From the NCBI RefSeq assembly GCF_033343995.1, contig NZ_CP137573.1, positions 6,047,001 through 6,111,000 of the forward strand: a stretch of DNA of 64,000 nt, written 5' to 3'. Source of the DNA: Streptomyces sp. HUAS YS2. GTDB lineage: Bacteria > Actinomycetota > Actinomycetes > Streptomycetales > Streptomycetaceae. Shown piece by piece: positions 42,759 to 53,903 of the stretch. The notes beneath the pieces were generated by a model. That model saw nothing but the letters and a program-made list of their open reading frames with translations, was not told the origin of the DNA and ran no database searches. Position numbers and translations under genes: made by a program. Positions within the stretch are counted from its first letter, which is position 1. Each line of letters opens with the position of its first letter.

Positions 42759-43415
42759 CTACCAGCCGCGCTCGTGCCACTCCGGGAGCTTCGGCCGCTC
42801 GTCACCGAGCGTGGTGTCCTTGCCGTGGCCCGGGTACACCCAGGTCTCGTCCGGCAGGGCGTCGAAGAGCTTGGTCTCGACGTCGCGGATCAGGCTCGCG
42901 AACGCCTCCGGGTCCTTCCACGTGTTGCCGACCCCGCCGGGGAACAGACAGTCGCCGGTGAAGACGTGCGGGTGGCCGTGCGGGTCGTCGTAGATGAGCG
43001 CGATCGAGCCGGGCGTGTGCCCGACCAGGTGGCGCGCGGTGAGCTCGACATCGCCGACCTGGACGACGTCGCCGTCCTGGACCCGGACGTCGGTGGTGAC
43101 CGGGATCCCGTCGGCGTCGTACGCGCCGGCGTACGTGACCGCGCCGGTCGCCGCCACGACCTCCGCCAGGGCCTGCCAGTGGTCGCCGTGCCGGTGGGTG
43201 GTGACGACGGACGCGATGCCGTCCTGGCCGATCAGCGTGAGGAGGGTCTGCGGCTCTGCGGCCGCGTCGATGAGCAGCTGTGCGCCGGTCGCCCGGCAGC
43301 GCAGCAGGTACGCGTTGTTGTCCATCGGACCGACCGCGACCTTCGAGATCATCAGGTCCTTCAGCTCGTGCACGTCCGCGGGTCCGCCGACCCTCACCGC
43401 TCCGCTGTACGTCAT
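42759..43415 (-). CDS. MBL fold metallo-hydrolase
   Basis: A 218-residue metallo-beta-lactamase-fold hydrolase of the glyoxalase II-like group. Metal ligands: THRHGDHWQ near 74 (HxHxDH), the His in LVGHTPGSIALIYDD near 131, Asp in VFTGDCLFPGGVGN near 151 and His in VYPGHGKDT near 196. Possible tasks are thioester or hydroperoxide hydrolysis. ATG at 43415. The next gene upstream on the same strand ends 9 bases before. Confidence 0.87.
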   Translation of the reverse strand: MTYSGAVRVGGPADVHELKDLMISKVAVGPMDNNAYLLRCRATGAQLLIDAAAEPQTLLTLIGQDGIASVVTTHRHGDHWQALAEVVAATGAVTYAGAYDADGIPVTTDVRVQDGDVVQVGDVELTARHLVGHTPGSIALIYDDPHGHPHVFTGDCLFPGGVGNTWKDPEAFASLIRDVETKLFDALPDETWVYPGHGKDTTLGDERPKLPEWHERGW

Positions 43416-43424
43416 GGAATCAGC

Positions 43425-44120
43425 CTATAGCGGGGGGAGCTCCGGGAGACCGTCGCCGGAGAGGACGGCGAGGTGGGCGCCCTTGTCGCCGCGGCCGGAC
43501 AGCCAGCCGAGCAGATCGGCGTAGGAGCCCTCCAGGGCGACCGGGGTCCCCTCCGTGCCACCGGTGGTCCAGCTCGGCCCGCCCGGGTGCGACGTGAGCG
43601 TCACCGGCGGCACGTCCGGGCGGCCGGACCAGCGGTCGGCGAGGAAGGCGATCTCGCGCTCGGTGAACTCGTCCGGCAGGTTCTCCAGCTCGTACCCGAT
43701 GCCCAGGTCGACGTGGTGCAGGTCCACCTCGACCCAGCGGCGGAAGGGGATGCGCCGGGCCGCGTCGACGACGCCGTTGCGCAGCTCCACCTTCCGGTCC
43801 CAGTCGGCGGGCTCGGCGCCCACCGCGGCGAAGCGCTCGGCGCTCTCCCGCAGGTCGGCGAGCTGGACGTCGAGCGGGCGGGTGGCGTCGCGCTCGATGT
43901 CGGCGTCGCGGGTCGCGGCGTCCTCGTACATGGGCAGGCCCCGGAGAACGTTCACCAGGGCGTCGGCGTTGCGGGAGAGGTGGGCCAGGACGTGGCCCCG
44001 GGTCCACCCGGGAAGCCGTGACGGCTCGGCGAGCGCCGCGTTGTCCAGGGAGACGGCCGCGTCGAGGAGCCGGTCGGTCGCCTCGCGTACGGAGGCCAGG
44101 TCGCGCACATGGTCGATCAT
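43425..44120 (-). CDS. maleylpyruvate isomerase-like, mycothiol-dependent family protein
   Basis: A 231-residue protein of the DinB-like mycothiol-dependent maleylpyruvate isomerase family. The N-terminal four-helix domain (about 1-150) contains SRLPGWTRGHVLAHLSRNADALVN near 41 and VEVDLHHVDLGIGY near 132, whose His and Glu/Asp form the metal site; a smaller C-terminal domain follows. Mycothiol is the actinobacterial thiol, so a conjugating or isomerising role is expected; the substrate is unknown. ATG at 44120. It may be co-transcribed with the MBL hydrolase. Confidence 0.8.
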   Translation of the reverse strand: MIDHVRDLASVREATDRLLDAAVSLDNAALAEPSRLPGWTRGHVLAHLSRNADALVNVLRGLPMYEDAATRDADIERDATRPLDVQLADLRESAERFAAVGAEPADWDRKVELRNGVVDAARRIPFRRWVEVDLHHVDLGIGYELENLPDEFTEREIAFLADRWSGRPDVPPVTLTSHPGGPSWTTGGTEGTPVALEGSYADLLGWLSGRGDKGAHLAVLSGDGLPELPPL

Positions 44121-44276
44121 GGCGCCGACCCTAGCTGCCGCCACTCGTTCGGGTGAAGCGGGCAAGAAGCGTCCGGAAATCGAATGTGCGTGCTATAGGC
44201 TCGATGGAAGCATCCGGCATCCTTGAGTGTTGGGTGTTCAGGCACATCCGCTCTCTCAAGAAAGGTGCGGACCGGC

Positions 44277-47303
<3,027 letters not shown>

Positions 47304-47310
47304 GCGTCGC

Positions 47311-47385
47311 GACGGCGCGCGGGCGGGGCATGGGCCCCTCCGCCCGCGCGCGCCGTCCGGCCGGTACGCGTCGCGCGTACCGGCC
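47311..47385 (+). terminator. double hairpin after uvrA
   Basis: First hairpin: GACGGCGCGC (47311-47320) with 47348-47357 plus GGGCGG with CCGCCC, a 2-base bulge. Second: a perfect 12-bp stem, GGCCGGTACGCG (47359-47370) with 47374-47385, loop TCG. Confidence 0.7.
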
Positions 47386-47499
47386 TGGGCCTGCCCGGTC
47401 ACCTGGGGCGGCCCCCACGAAGGGCCGCCGAACCGCGCCGGTATCGTCGGTTCGGCACCCCTGGTGCCCCCTTGCCCCGATCCCCACCGTGGAGCGCTC

Positions 47500-47928
47500 A
47501 TGTCCGGCCAGACCCCCGCCCGCCGCACCGTCCTGAAGGGCGCGGCCCTCGCGGGCACCGCCGGGCTGGGCGTCGCCGCCTGCTCCACCGAGTCCAAGCT
47601 CGGCCACGCGCAGACCCCGACCCCGACCGCGCCCGTCGAGCTCGGCGCGCCGGAGGAGGTCCCGGTCGGCGGCGCGAAGCTCTACCGCGAGCAGCGGCTC
47701 CTCGTGCACTGCCCGGCGAAGGGCCGGTACAAGGCGTTCAGCGCCCAGTGCACGCACGCCGGCTGCGTCCTCGACAAGATCGAGGACAACGAGGGCAACT
47801 GCCCCTGCCACGGCAGCCGCTTCGACGTGACCGACGGCAAGGCGCTCAAGGGTCCGGCCACCAACCCGCTGCCCGCCGTCCCGGTCCGGGTCGTCGGCGG
47901 AAAGCTCGTCGCCGGCCCCGAGGCGTGA
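47500..47928 (+). CDS. Rieske (2Fe-2S) lipoprotein with Tat signal
   Basis: A 142-residue exported iron-sulfur protein. The Tat-type leader ARRTVLKGAALAGTAGLGVAAC (twin Arg, hydrophobic core, lipobox VAAC, Cys about 28) is followed by a threonine/proline spacer and a Rieske fold with cluster ligands in CTHAGC (near 85) and CPCHGS (near 103). It is smaller than the cytochrome bc subunit QcrA and stands alone, so it is probably an electron carrier for an unknown periplasmic-side enzyme. ATG at 47500. Confidence 0.87.
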   Translation: MSGQTPARRTVLKGAALAGTAGLGVAACSTESKLGHAQTPTPTAPVELGAPEEVPVGGAKLYREQRLLVHCPAKGRYKAFSAQCTHAGCVLDKIEDNEGNCPCHGSRFDVTDGKALKGPATNPLPAVPVRVVGGKLVAGPEA

Positions 47929-47952
47929 CGAGCACCGCTCCCGTCCGACCGC

Positions 47953-48720
47953 TCACTGCGCCAGATACCCCCCGTCCACCGGCAGGATCGCCCCGGTGAC
48001 GAAACTCGCCTCGTCCGAGGCGAGGAAGAGGATCGCGGCGGCGACCTCCTCCGGAGTGCCGAAGCGGGCCATCGGGTGGGCGCGGGCCACCTCATCCAGG
48101 TACTCCGGCCCGCCCGGCTCCACCCGGGCCGCCGCGACGCGCTCCGTCTCGATCGTGCCGGGGGCCACCGCGTTCACCCGGATCCCGCGCGCCGCCCACT
48201 CCACGGCGAGGTGCTTCGTCAGGCCGCTCGCCACGAACTTCGCCGGTCCGTAGACCGCTTGGCGGGCCTGCCCCGCCATCCCGGAGATGGACGACGTGCA
48301 CACGATCGCGCCGCCGCCCTCCTGACCCGCCATCGCCTCGATCGCGTACTTACAGGTCAGGAACATGCCCCGGCCGTCCACGGCCATCACCCGGTCCCAG
48401 TCGTCGGCGGTCGCCTCCACCACGTCCAGCAGCGGGATCACGCCCGCGTTGGCGACCAGCACGTCGATCCGCCCGTACGACTCCACCGCCGCGGCGACCA
48501 TCCGCCGGGCGTCGTCCTCCCGCGCGACGTCGCCGACCACCGTCACCACTCCGTCGCGCCCCGCGAAGAGCCGCCCGAGCCGCTCGCCGTCCAGATCCGC
48601 GGCCACCACCCGGGCCCCCTCGCGGAGGAAGCGCTCCGCCGTCGCCCGTCCGATCCCGCTCGCCGCGCCAGTGATCACACACGCCCGGTCCGTCAGCCTG
48701 CCCGATGCCCCATTCGTCAT
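47953..48720 (-). CDS. SDR family oxidoreductase
   Basis: A 255-residue short-chain dehydrogenase. The cofactor motif TGAASGIG is near 16, NAG in VANAGVIPLL near 85, catalytic Ser in CTSSISG near 134 and Tyr/Lys as YGPAK (YxxxK) near 150. Asp in VAADLDG suggests NAD+ preference. Substrate unknown. The ATG at 48720 (MTNGASGRL) starts the usual length. It is divergent from uvrC, with only 58 bases between starts. Confidence 0.88.
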   Translation of the reverse strand: MTNGASGRLTDRACVITGAASGIGRATAERFLREGARVVAADLDGERLGRLFAGRDGVVTVVGDVAREDDARRMVAAAVESYGRIDVLVANAGVIPLLDVVEATADDWDRVMAVDGRGMFLTCKYAIEAMAGQEGGGAIVCTSSISGMAGQARQAVYGPAKFVASGLTKHLAVEWAARGIRVNAVAPGTIETERVAAARVEPGGPEYLDEVARAHPMARFGTPEEVAAAILFLASDEASFVTGAILPVDGGYLAQ

Positions 48721-48778
48721 GTCCGGGCAACGAGCGCGGCGGCCCGGAGTGTCGGTGCCCGCCAGTAGGGTGGGTGCC

Positions 48779-50803
48779 ATGGCAGACCCCTCCAGCTACC
48801 GCCCCAAGCCGGGACAGATCCCCGACTCGCCGGGGGTCTACAAGTTCCGCGACGAGCACCGCCGGGTGATCTACGTCGGCAAGGCCAAGTCCCTGCGCCA
48901 GCGCCTCGCCAACTACTTCCAGCCCCTGGCGAGCCTGCACCCGCGCACGGCCACGATGGTCACCACCGCCGCCTCCCTCGAGTGGACGGTCGTCTCCACC
49001 GAGGTCGAGGCGCTGCAGCTGGAGTACTCCTGGATCAAGGAGTTCGATCCCCGGTTCAACGTCAAGTACCGGGACGACAAGAGCTATCCGTACCTCGCGG
49101 TGACGCTCGACGAGGAGTACCCGCGGGTCCAGGTCATGCGCGGCCACAAGAAGAAGGGCGTGCGCTACTTCGGGCCGTACGCGCACGCCTGGGCGATCCG
49201 CGAGACCGTCGACCTGATGCTTCGGGTGTTCCCCGTACGGACCTGCTCCGCAGGGGTGTTCCGGAACGCGGCCTCGGCCGGCCGGCCCTGCCTGCTCGGC
49301 TACATCGGCAAGTGCTCGGCCCCCTGCGTCGGCCGGGTCACGCCGGAGGAGCACCGCGAACTGGCCGAGGAGTTCTGCGACTTCATGGCCGGCCGGACCG
49401 GCACGTACATCCGCCGCCTGGAGAAGCAGATGACGGCGGCGGCCGAGGAGATGGAGTACGAGAGGGCCGCCCGGCTCCGTGACGACATAGAGGCCCTGCG
49501 CCGGGCCATGGAGAAGAACGCGGTCGTCCTCGCCGACGCCACCGACGCCGACCTGATCGCGCTGGCCGAGGACGAGCTGGAGGCCGCCGTCCAGATCTTC
49601 CACGTCCGCGGCGGACGGGTCCGCGGCCAGCGCGGCTGGGTCACCGACAAGGTCGAGGCCGTGGACACCGCGGGCCTGGTCGAGCACGCGCTCCAGCAGC
49701 TGTACGGCGAGGAGAGCGGCGACGCGGTGCCCAAGGAGGTCCTCGTCCCGGCCCTGCCGGAGGACGCCGAGAGCGTCGGCGCGTGGCTCTCCGGCCGCCG
49801 CGGCTCCCAGGTGTCGCTGCGCGTCCCGCAGCGCGGCGACAAGAAGGACCTGATGGCGACGGTCGCGCGCAACGCGCAGCAGGCCCTCGTGCTGCACAAG
49901 ACCAAGCGGGCCAGCGATCTGACCACCCGCTCCCGGGCCCTGGAGGAGATCGCCGAGGCCCTCGACCTGGACTCGGCGCCGCTGCGCATCGAGTGCTTCG
50001 ACATCTCGCACCTCCAGGGCGAGGACGTCGTCGCGTCCATGGTCGTCTTCGAGGACGGCCTGCCCCGCAAGAGCGAGTACCGCCGCTTCCAGATCAAGGG
50101 CTTCGAGGGCCAGGACGACGTCCGCTCGATGCACGAGGTGATCGGCCGCCGCTTCAAGCGGTACCTCGCCGAGAAGGAGAAGACGGGGGAGTGGGCCGTC
50201 CCGGTCGACGGGGAGGTCCCCGTCGACGGTCCCGTAGTGTCCGGCGAGGTGCCCGCCCCCGGCGAGGGCCGGGACGAGGACGGCCGCCCGAAGCGCTTCG
50301 CGTACCCGCCGCAGCTCGTCGTCGTCGACGGCGGCCGGCCGCAGGTCGCCGCCGCCCGGCGCGCCCTGGACGAGCTGGGGATCGACGACGTCGCGGTCTG
50401 CGGCCTCGCCAAGCGGCTGGAGGAGGTCTGGCTGCCCGGCGACGACGACCCGGTCGTCCTGCCCCGCTCCAGCGAGGGCCTGTATCTCCTCCAGCGGGTG
50501 CGTGACACGGCTCACGACTTCGCCATCCGCTATCAGCGGTCCAAGCGGAGCAAGCGGGTCCGCAGCAGCCCCCTGGACGACGTCCGCGGCCTCGGAGAGA
50601 CCCGCAAACAGGCGTTGATCAAGCATTTCGGCTCGGTGAAGCGGCTCCGGCAGGCGACAATCGAGCAGATCTGCGAGGTGCCCGGCATGGGCCGGAAGAC
50701 GGCCGAGGCCGTCGCCGCGGCCCTCGCGACGGCCGCCCCGGCCGCGCCCGCCGTGAACACCGCGACAGGAGAGATCATGGAAGACGGGGGCAGCACAGGA
50801 TGA
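48779..50803 (+). CDS. uvrC: excinuclease ABC subunit C
   Basis: A 674-residue dual-incision nuclease of nucleotide excision repair. The GIY-YIG domain is at 15-95 (PGVYKFRDEHRRVIYVGKAK), the UVR motif near 220 (AAEEMEYERAARLRDDIEAL), the RNase H-like nuclease at about 400-560 (IECFDISHLQGEDVVASMV; Asp in VVVDGGRPQ), and HhH repeats at the end. A 30-residue Pro/Gly/Val insertion before KRFAYPPQL is common in actinobacteria. ATG at 48779. The stop overlaps rapZ (ATGA). Confidence 0.96.
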   Translation: MADPSSYRPKPGQIPDSPGVYKFRDEHRRVIYVGKAKSLRQRLANYFQPLASLHPRTATMVTTAASLEWTVVSTEVEALQLEYSWIKEFDPRFNVKYRDDKSYPYLAVTLDEEYPRVQVMRGHKKKGVRYFGPYAHAWAIRETVDLMLRVFPVRTCSAGVFRNAASAGRPCLLGYIGKCSAPCVGRVTPEEHRELAEEFCDFMAGRTGTYIRRLEKQMTAAAEEMEYERAARLRDDIEALRRAMEKNAVVLADATDADLIALAEDELEAAVQIFHVRGGRVRGQRGWVTDKVEAVDTAGLVEHALQQLYGEESGDAVPKEVLVPALPEDAESVGAWLSGRRGSQVSLRVPQRGDKKDLMATVARNAQQALVLHKTKRASDLTTRSRALEEIAEALDLDSAPLRIECFDISHLQGEDVVASMVVFEDGLPRKSEYRRFQIKGFEGQDDVRSMHEVIGRRFKRYLAEKEKTGEWAVPVDGEVPVDGPVVSGEVPAPGEGRDEDGRPKRFAYPPQLVVVDGGRPQVAAARRALDELGIDDVAVCGLAKRLEEVWLPGDDDPVVLPRSSEGLYLLQRVRDTAHDFAIRYQRSKRSKRVRSSPLDDVRGLGETRKQALIKHFGSVKRLRQATIEQICEVPGMGRKTAEAVAAALATAAPAAPAVNTATGEIMEDGGSTG

Positions 50804-51741
50804 CCGAGCACGACCGAGAAGACGGAGCAGGACACGTGAGTACGGGCACGACGAAGGAGCCCGGCGAGGCTGCCGAGGCGGCCATCCCCGAGCTGGTGAT
50901 CATCTCCGGCATGTCCGGCGCCGGCCGGTCCACCGCGGCGAAGTGTCTGGAGGACCTCGGCTGGTTCGTCGTGGACAACCTGCCGCCCGCGCTGATCCCC
51001 ACCATGGTGGAGCTCGGCGCCCGTTCCCAGGGCAATGTCGCCCGCATCGCCGTCGTCGTGGACGTCCGCGGCCGGCGGTTCTTCGACAACCTCCGCGACT
51101 CCCTCGCGGACCTCGACTCCAAGCAGGTCACCCGGCGGATCGTCTTCCTGGAGTCCTCCGACGAGGCGCTGGTCCGCCGCTTCGAGTCGGTCCGCCGCCC
51201 GCACCCGCTGCAGGGCGACGGCCGGATCACCGACGGCATCGCCGCCGAGCGGGACCTGCTGCGCGAGCTGCGCGGCGACGCCGACCTGGTGATCGACACC
51301 TCCAGCCTCAACGTGCACGAGCTGCGCGCCAAGATGGACGCCCAGTTCGCCGGCGACGAGGAGCCCGAGCTGCGGGCCACCGTCATGTCCTTCGGGTTCA
51401 AGTACGGCCTCCCGGTCGACGCCGACCTCGTCGTCGACATGCGGTTCCTGCCCAACCCGCACTGGGTCCCCGAGCTGCGCCCGTTCACCGGGCTCAACGC
51501 GGAGGTCTCGAACTACGTCTTCAACCAGCCCGGCGCCAAGGAGTTCCTGGACCGGTACACCGAGCTGCTCCAGCTGATCGCCGCCGGCTACCGCCGCGAG
51601 GGCAAGCGGTACGTGACCATCGCCGTCGGCTGCACGGGCGGCAAGCACCGCTCCGTGGCCACCGCCGAGAAGCTCGCCGCCCGCCTCGCCGCGGAAGGGG
51701 TCGAGACCGTGGTCGTCCACCGGGACATGGGGCGCGAGTGA
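50800..51741 (+). CDS. rapZ: RNase adapter protein RapZ (nucleotide-binding)
   Basis: A 313-residue P-loop protein of the RapZ/YvcJ family. Walker A is GMSGAGRST near 37, the Walker B-like VDVRGRRFF near 85, and GFKYGLPVDADLVVDMRFLPNP near 205; the C-terminal GCTGGKHRSVATAEKLA holds the conserved GGKHRSV. In E. coli RapZ directs decay of the GlmZ RNA; in actinobacteria the target is unknown. The ATG overlaps the uvrC stop. It forms the conserved rapZ-yvcK-whiA run. Confidence 0.93.
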   Translation: MTEHDREDGAGHVSTGTTKEPGEAAEAAIPELVIISGMSGAGRSTAAKCLEDLGWFVVDNLPPALIPTMVELGARSQGNVARIAVVVDVRGRRFFDNLRDSLADLDSKQVTRRIVFLESSDEALVRRFESVRRPHPLQGDGRITDGIAAERDLLRELRGDADLVIDTSSLNVHELRAKMDAQFAGDEEPELRATVMSFGFKYGLPVDADLVVDMRFLPNPHWVPELRPFTGLNAEVSNYVFNQPGAKEFLDRYTELLQLIAAGYRREGKRYVTIAVGCTGGKHRSVATAEKLAARLAAEGVETVVVHRDMGRE

Positions 51742-52769
51742 AACCGTACCGCCGGCGTACGTCCACCCTCTCCGTACGTACGCTCCGCAGGCGCGGCGCC
51801 CAACCGAAGGTCGTCGCGCTGGGCGGCGGGATGGGCCTGTCCGCGTCCCTCGCCGCCCTGCGCCGCATCACCGGTGACCTGACCGCCGTGGTCACCGTCG
51901 CCGACGACGGCGGCTCCAGCGGCCGGCTCCGCGAGGAGCTGGGCGTGCTGCCCCCCGGGGACCTGCGCAAGGCGCTCGCAGCGCTGTGCGGCGACGACGA
52001 CTGGGGCCAGACCTGGGCCCGGGTCATCCAGCACCGCTTCCAGTCCCAGGGCGAGATGCACGGCCACGCCGTCGGCAATCTGCTGATCGTCGCGCTCTGG
52101 GAGCAGCTCGGCGACCCGGTCCAGGCCCTGGACCTGGTCGGCCGGCTGCTCGGCGCGCAGGGCCGGGTGCTGCCGATGTCGGCGGTGCCGCTGGAGCTGC
52201 GCGCCCTGGTCAAGGGGCACGATCCGGCGCGCCCGGACGAGGTGGACACCGTCCGCGGCCAGGCGACGGTCGCGCTCACCCCGGGCGAGGTGCAGTCCGT
52301 GCACCTGGTGCCGAACGACCCGCCGGCCGTGCCGGAGGCCGTCGCCGCGGTGCTCGACGCGGACTGGGTGGTGCTCGGCCCCGGCTCCTGGTTCTCCTCG
52401 GTGATTCCGCACCTCCTGGTGCCGGAACTGCTGGACGCGCTCGTCGAGACGAGGGCCCGCCGGGTGCTCTCGCTGAACCTCGCGCCGCAACCCGGAGAAA
52501 CAGAGGGCTTCTCTCCGCAGCGTCATTTGGAGGTTTTGGGGCGACACGCCCCTAAACTCGCCCTGGACGTGGTGCTGGCCGACGAGGCCGCCGTGCCCGA
52601 CGTGTCAGCCAGGGAGCCCCTCGTCGACGCCGCCAAGCGGCTCGGCGCCGCGCTCGAGCTGGCGCCCGTGGCCCGGCCCGATGGTGCTCCGAAGCACGAT
52701 CCGGAGCTGTTGGCCGCCGCGTACGACCGTATTTTTCGGATGCATGGAAGGATCGGCCCATGGCGATGA
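51738..52769 (+). CDS. gluconeogenesis factor YvcK/CuvA family protein
   Basis: A 343-residue protein of the CofD-like YvcK family, which binds UDP-sugars and affects carbon metabolism, cell shape and wall synthesis. Conserved parts: VVALGGGMGLSASLAALRR near 27, TVADDGGSSGRLREELGVLP near 52, HAVGNLLIVALWE near 109 and VVLGPGSWFSSVIPHLLV near 211. The GTG at 51738 overlaps the rapZ stop (GTGA). Its 3' end overlaps whiA by 10 bases. Confidence 0.92.
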   Translation: MKPYRRRTSTLSVRTLRRRGAQPKVVALGGGMGLSASLAALRRITGDLTAVVTVADDGGSSGRLREELGVLPPGDLRKALAALCGDDDWGQTWARVIQHRFQSQGEMHGHAVGNLLIVALWEQLGDPVQALDLVGRLLGAQGRVLPMSAVPLELRALVKGHDPARPDEVDTVRGQATVALTPGEVQSVHLVPNDPPAVPEAVAAVLDADWVVLGPGSWFSSVIPHLLVPELLDALVETRARRVLSLNLAPQPGETEGFSPQRHLEVLGRHAPKLALDVVLADEAAVPDVSAREPLVDAAKRLGAALELAPVARPDGAPKHDPELLAAAYDRIFRMHGRIGPWR

Positions 52770-53749
52770 CGGCAGCGGTGAAGGACGAGATCTCCCGGCT
52801 CCCCGTCACCCGGACCTGCTGCAGGAAGGCCGAGGTCTCGTCGATCCTGCGGTTCGCGGGCGGGCTGCACCTGGTGAGCGGGCGGATCGTGATCGAGGCG
52901 GAGCTGGACACCGCGATGGCGGCCCGGCGCCTCAAGCGCGACATCCTGGAGATCTTCGGGCACAGCTCGGAGCTGATCGTGATGGCTCCCGGCGGGCTGC
53001 GGCGCGGCTCCCGGTTCGTGGTGCGGGTGGTGGCCGGCGGCGACCAGCTGGCCCGGCAGACCGGCCTGGTCGACGGCCGCGGCCGGCCGATCCGCGGCCT
53101 GCCGCCGCAGGTGGTGTCCGGGGCGACCTGTGACGCCGAGGCGGCCTGGCGCGGCGCCTTCCTGGCGCACGGCTCGCTCACCGAGCCCGGACGCTCCTCC
53201 TCCCTGGAGGTGACCTGCCCGGGTCCGGAGGCCGCCCTCGCGCTGGTCGGCGCGGCCCGGCGGCTGTCCATCGCGGCCAAGGCCCGCGAGGTGCGGGGCG
53301 TGGACCGGGTGGTGGTCCGCGACGGCGACGCGATCGGCGCGCTGCTGACCCGGCTCGGCGCGCACGAGTCGGTGCTGGCCTGGGAGGAGCGGCGGATGCG
53401 CCGCGAGGTCCGGGCCACCGCCAACCGGCTGGCCAACTTCGACGACGCGAACCTGCGCCGCTCGGCCCGCGCGGCGGTCGCCGCCGGCGCCCGGGTGCAG
53501 CGCGCCCTGGAGATCCTGGCCGACGAGGTGCCCGAGCACCTGGCGGCCGCGGGCCGGCTGCGGATGGAGCACAAGCAGGCCTCGCTGGAGGAGCTGGGCG
53601 CGCTCGCCGACCCGCCGCTGACCAAGGACGCGGTGGCCGGCCGGATCCGCCGGCTGCTCGCGATGGCCGACAAGCGGGCGCAGGACCTGGGCATTCCCGG
53701 GACCGAGTCCAACCTCTCGGAGGAACTGGACGACAGCCTGGTCGGCTGA
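52760..53749 (+). CDS. whiA: sporulation transcription factor WhiA
   Basis: A 329-residue regulator with an N-terminal LAGLIDADG-like (degenerate homing endonuclease) domain at about 90-215 and a C-terminal helix-turn-helix (HKQASLEELGALADPPLTKDAVAGRIRRLL near 275). In Streptomyces WhiA works with WhiB to switch on division and sporulation genes. Its start lies inside the yvcK gene, so expression is coupled. A strong hairpin ends the operon. Confidence 0.97.
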   Translation: MAMTAAVKDEISRLPVTRTCCRKAEVSSILRFAGGLHLVSGRIVIEAELDTAMAARRLKRDILEIFGHSSELIVMAPGGLRRGSRFVVRVVAGGDQLARQTGLVDGRGRPIRGLPPQVVSGATCDAEAAWRGAFLAHGSLTEPGRSSSLEVTCPGPEAALALVGAARRLSIAAKAREVRGVDRVVVRDGDAIGALLTRLGAHESVLAWEERRMRREVRATANRLANFDDANLRRSARAAVAAGARVQRALEILADEVPEHLAAAGRLRMEHKQASLEELGALADPPLTKDAVAGRIRRLLAMADKRAQDLGIPGTESNLSEELDDSLVG

Positions 53750-53773
53750 GTCCGCCGGAATCCCCAATTCCCT

Positions 53774-53804
53774 GCTGCCGGTGCCTTTCTGAGGCACCGG
53801 CAGC
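53774..53804 (+). terminator. whiA terminator hairpin
   Basis: A perfect 13-bp stem, GCTGCCGGTGCCT (53774-53786) with 53792-53804, loop TTCTG, followed by GGTGTTT. Confidence 0.75.
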
Positions 53805-53903
53805 GGTGTTTCCGACGCGCCGCACGCACTCTTGACAGTCCCATGGGTGCCCAAGAGCCTGGCGTCTGTTCACTTTCGTGGCAGACAACAGCAAGGGGGG
53901 CTT

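Noticed and set aside
44181..44196. An SOS (LexA) box upstream of uvrA
   Set aside because: Only GAAT....GTGC is present; the actinobacterial box needs GAAC....GTTC, so the match is too weak.
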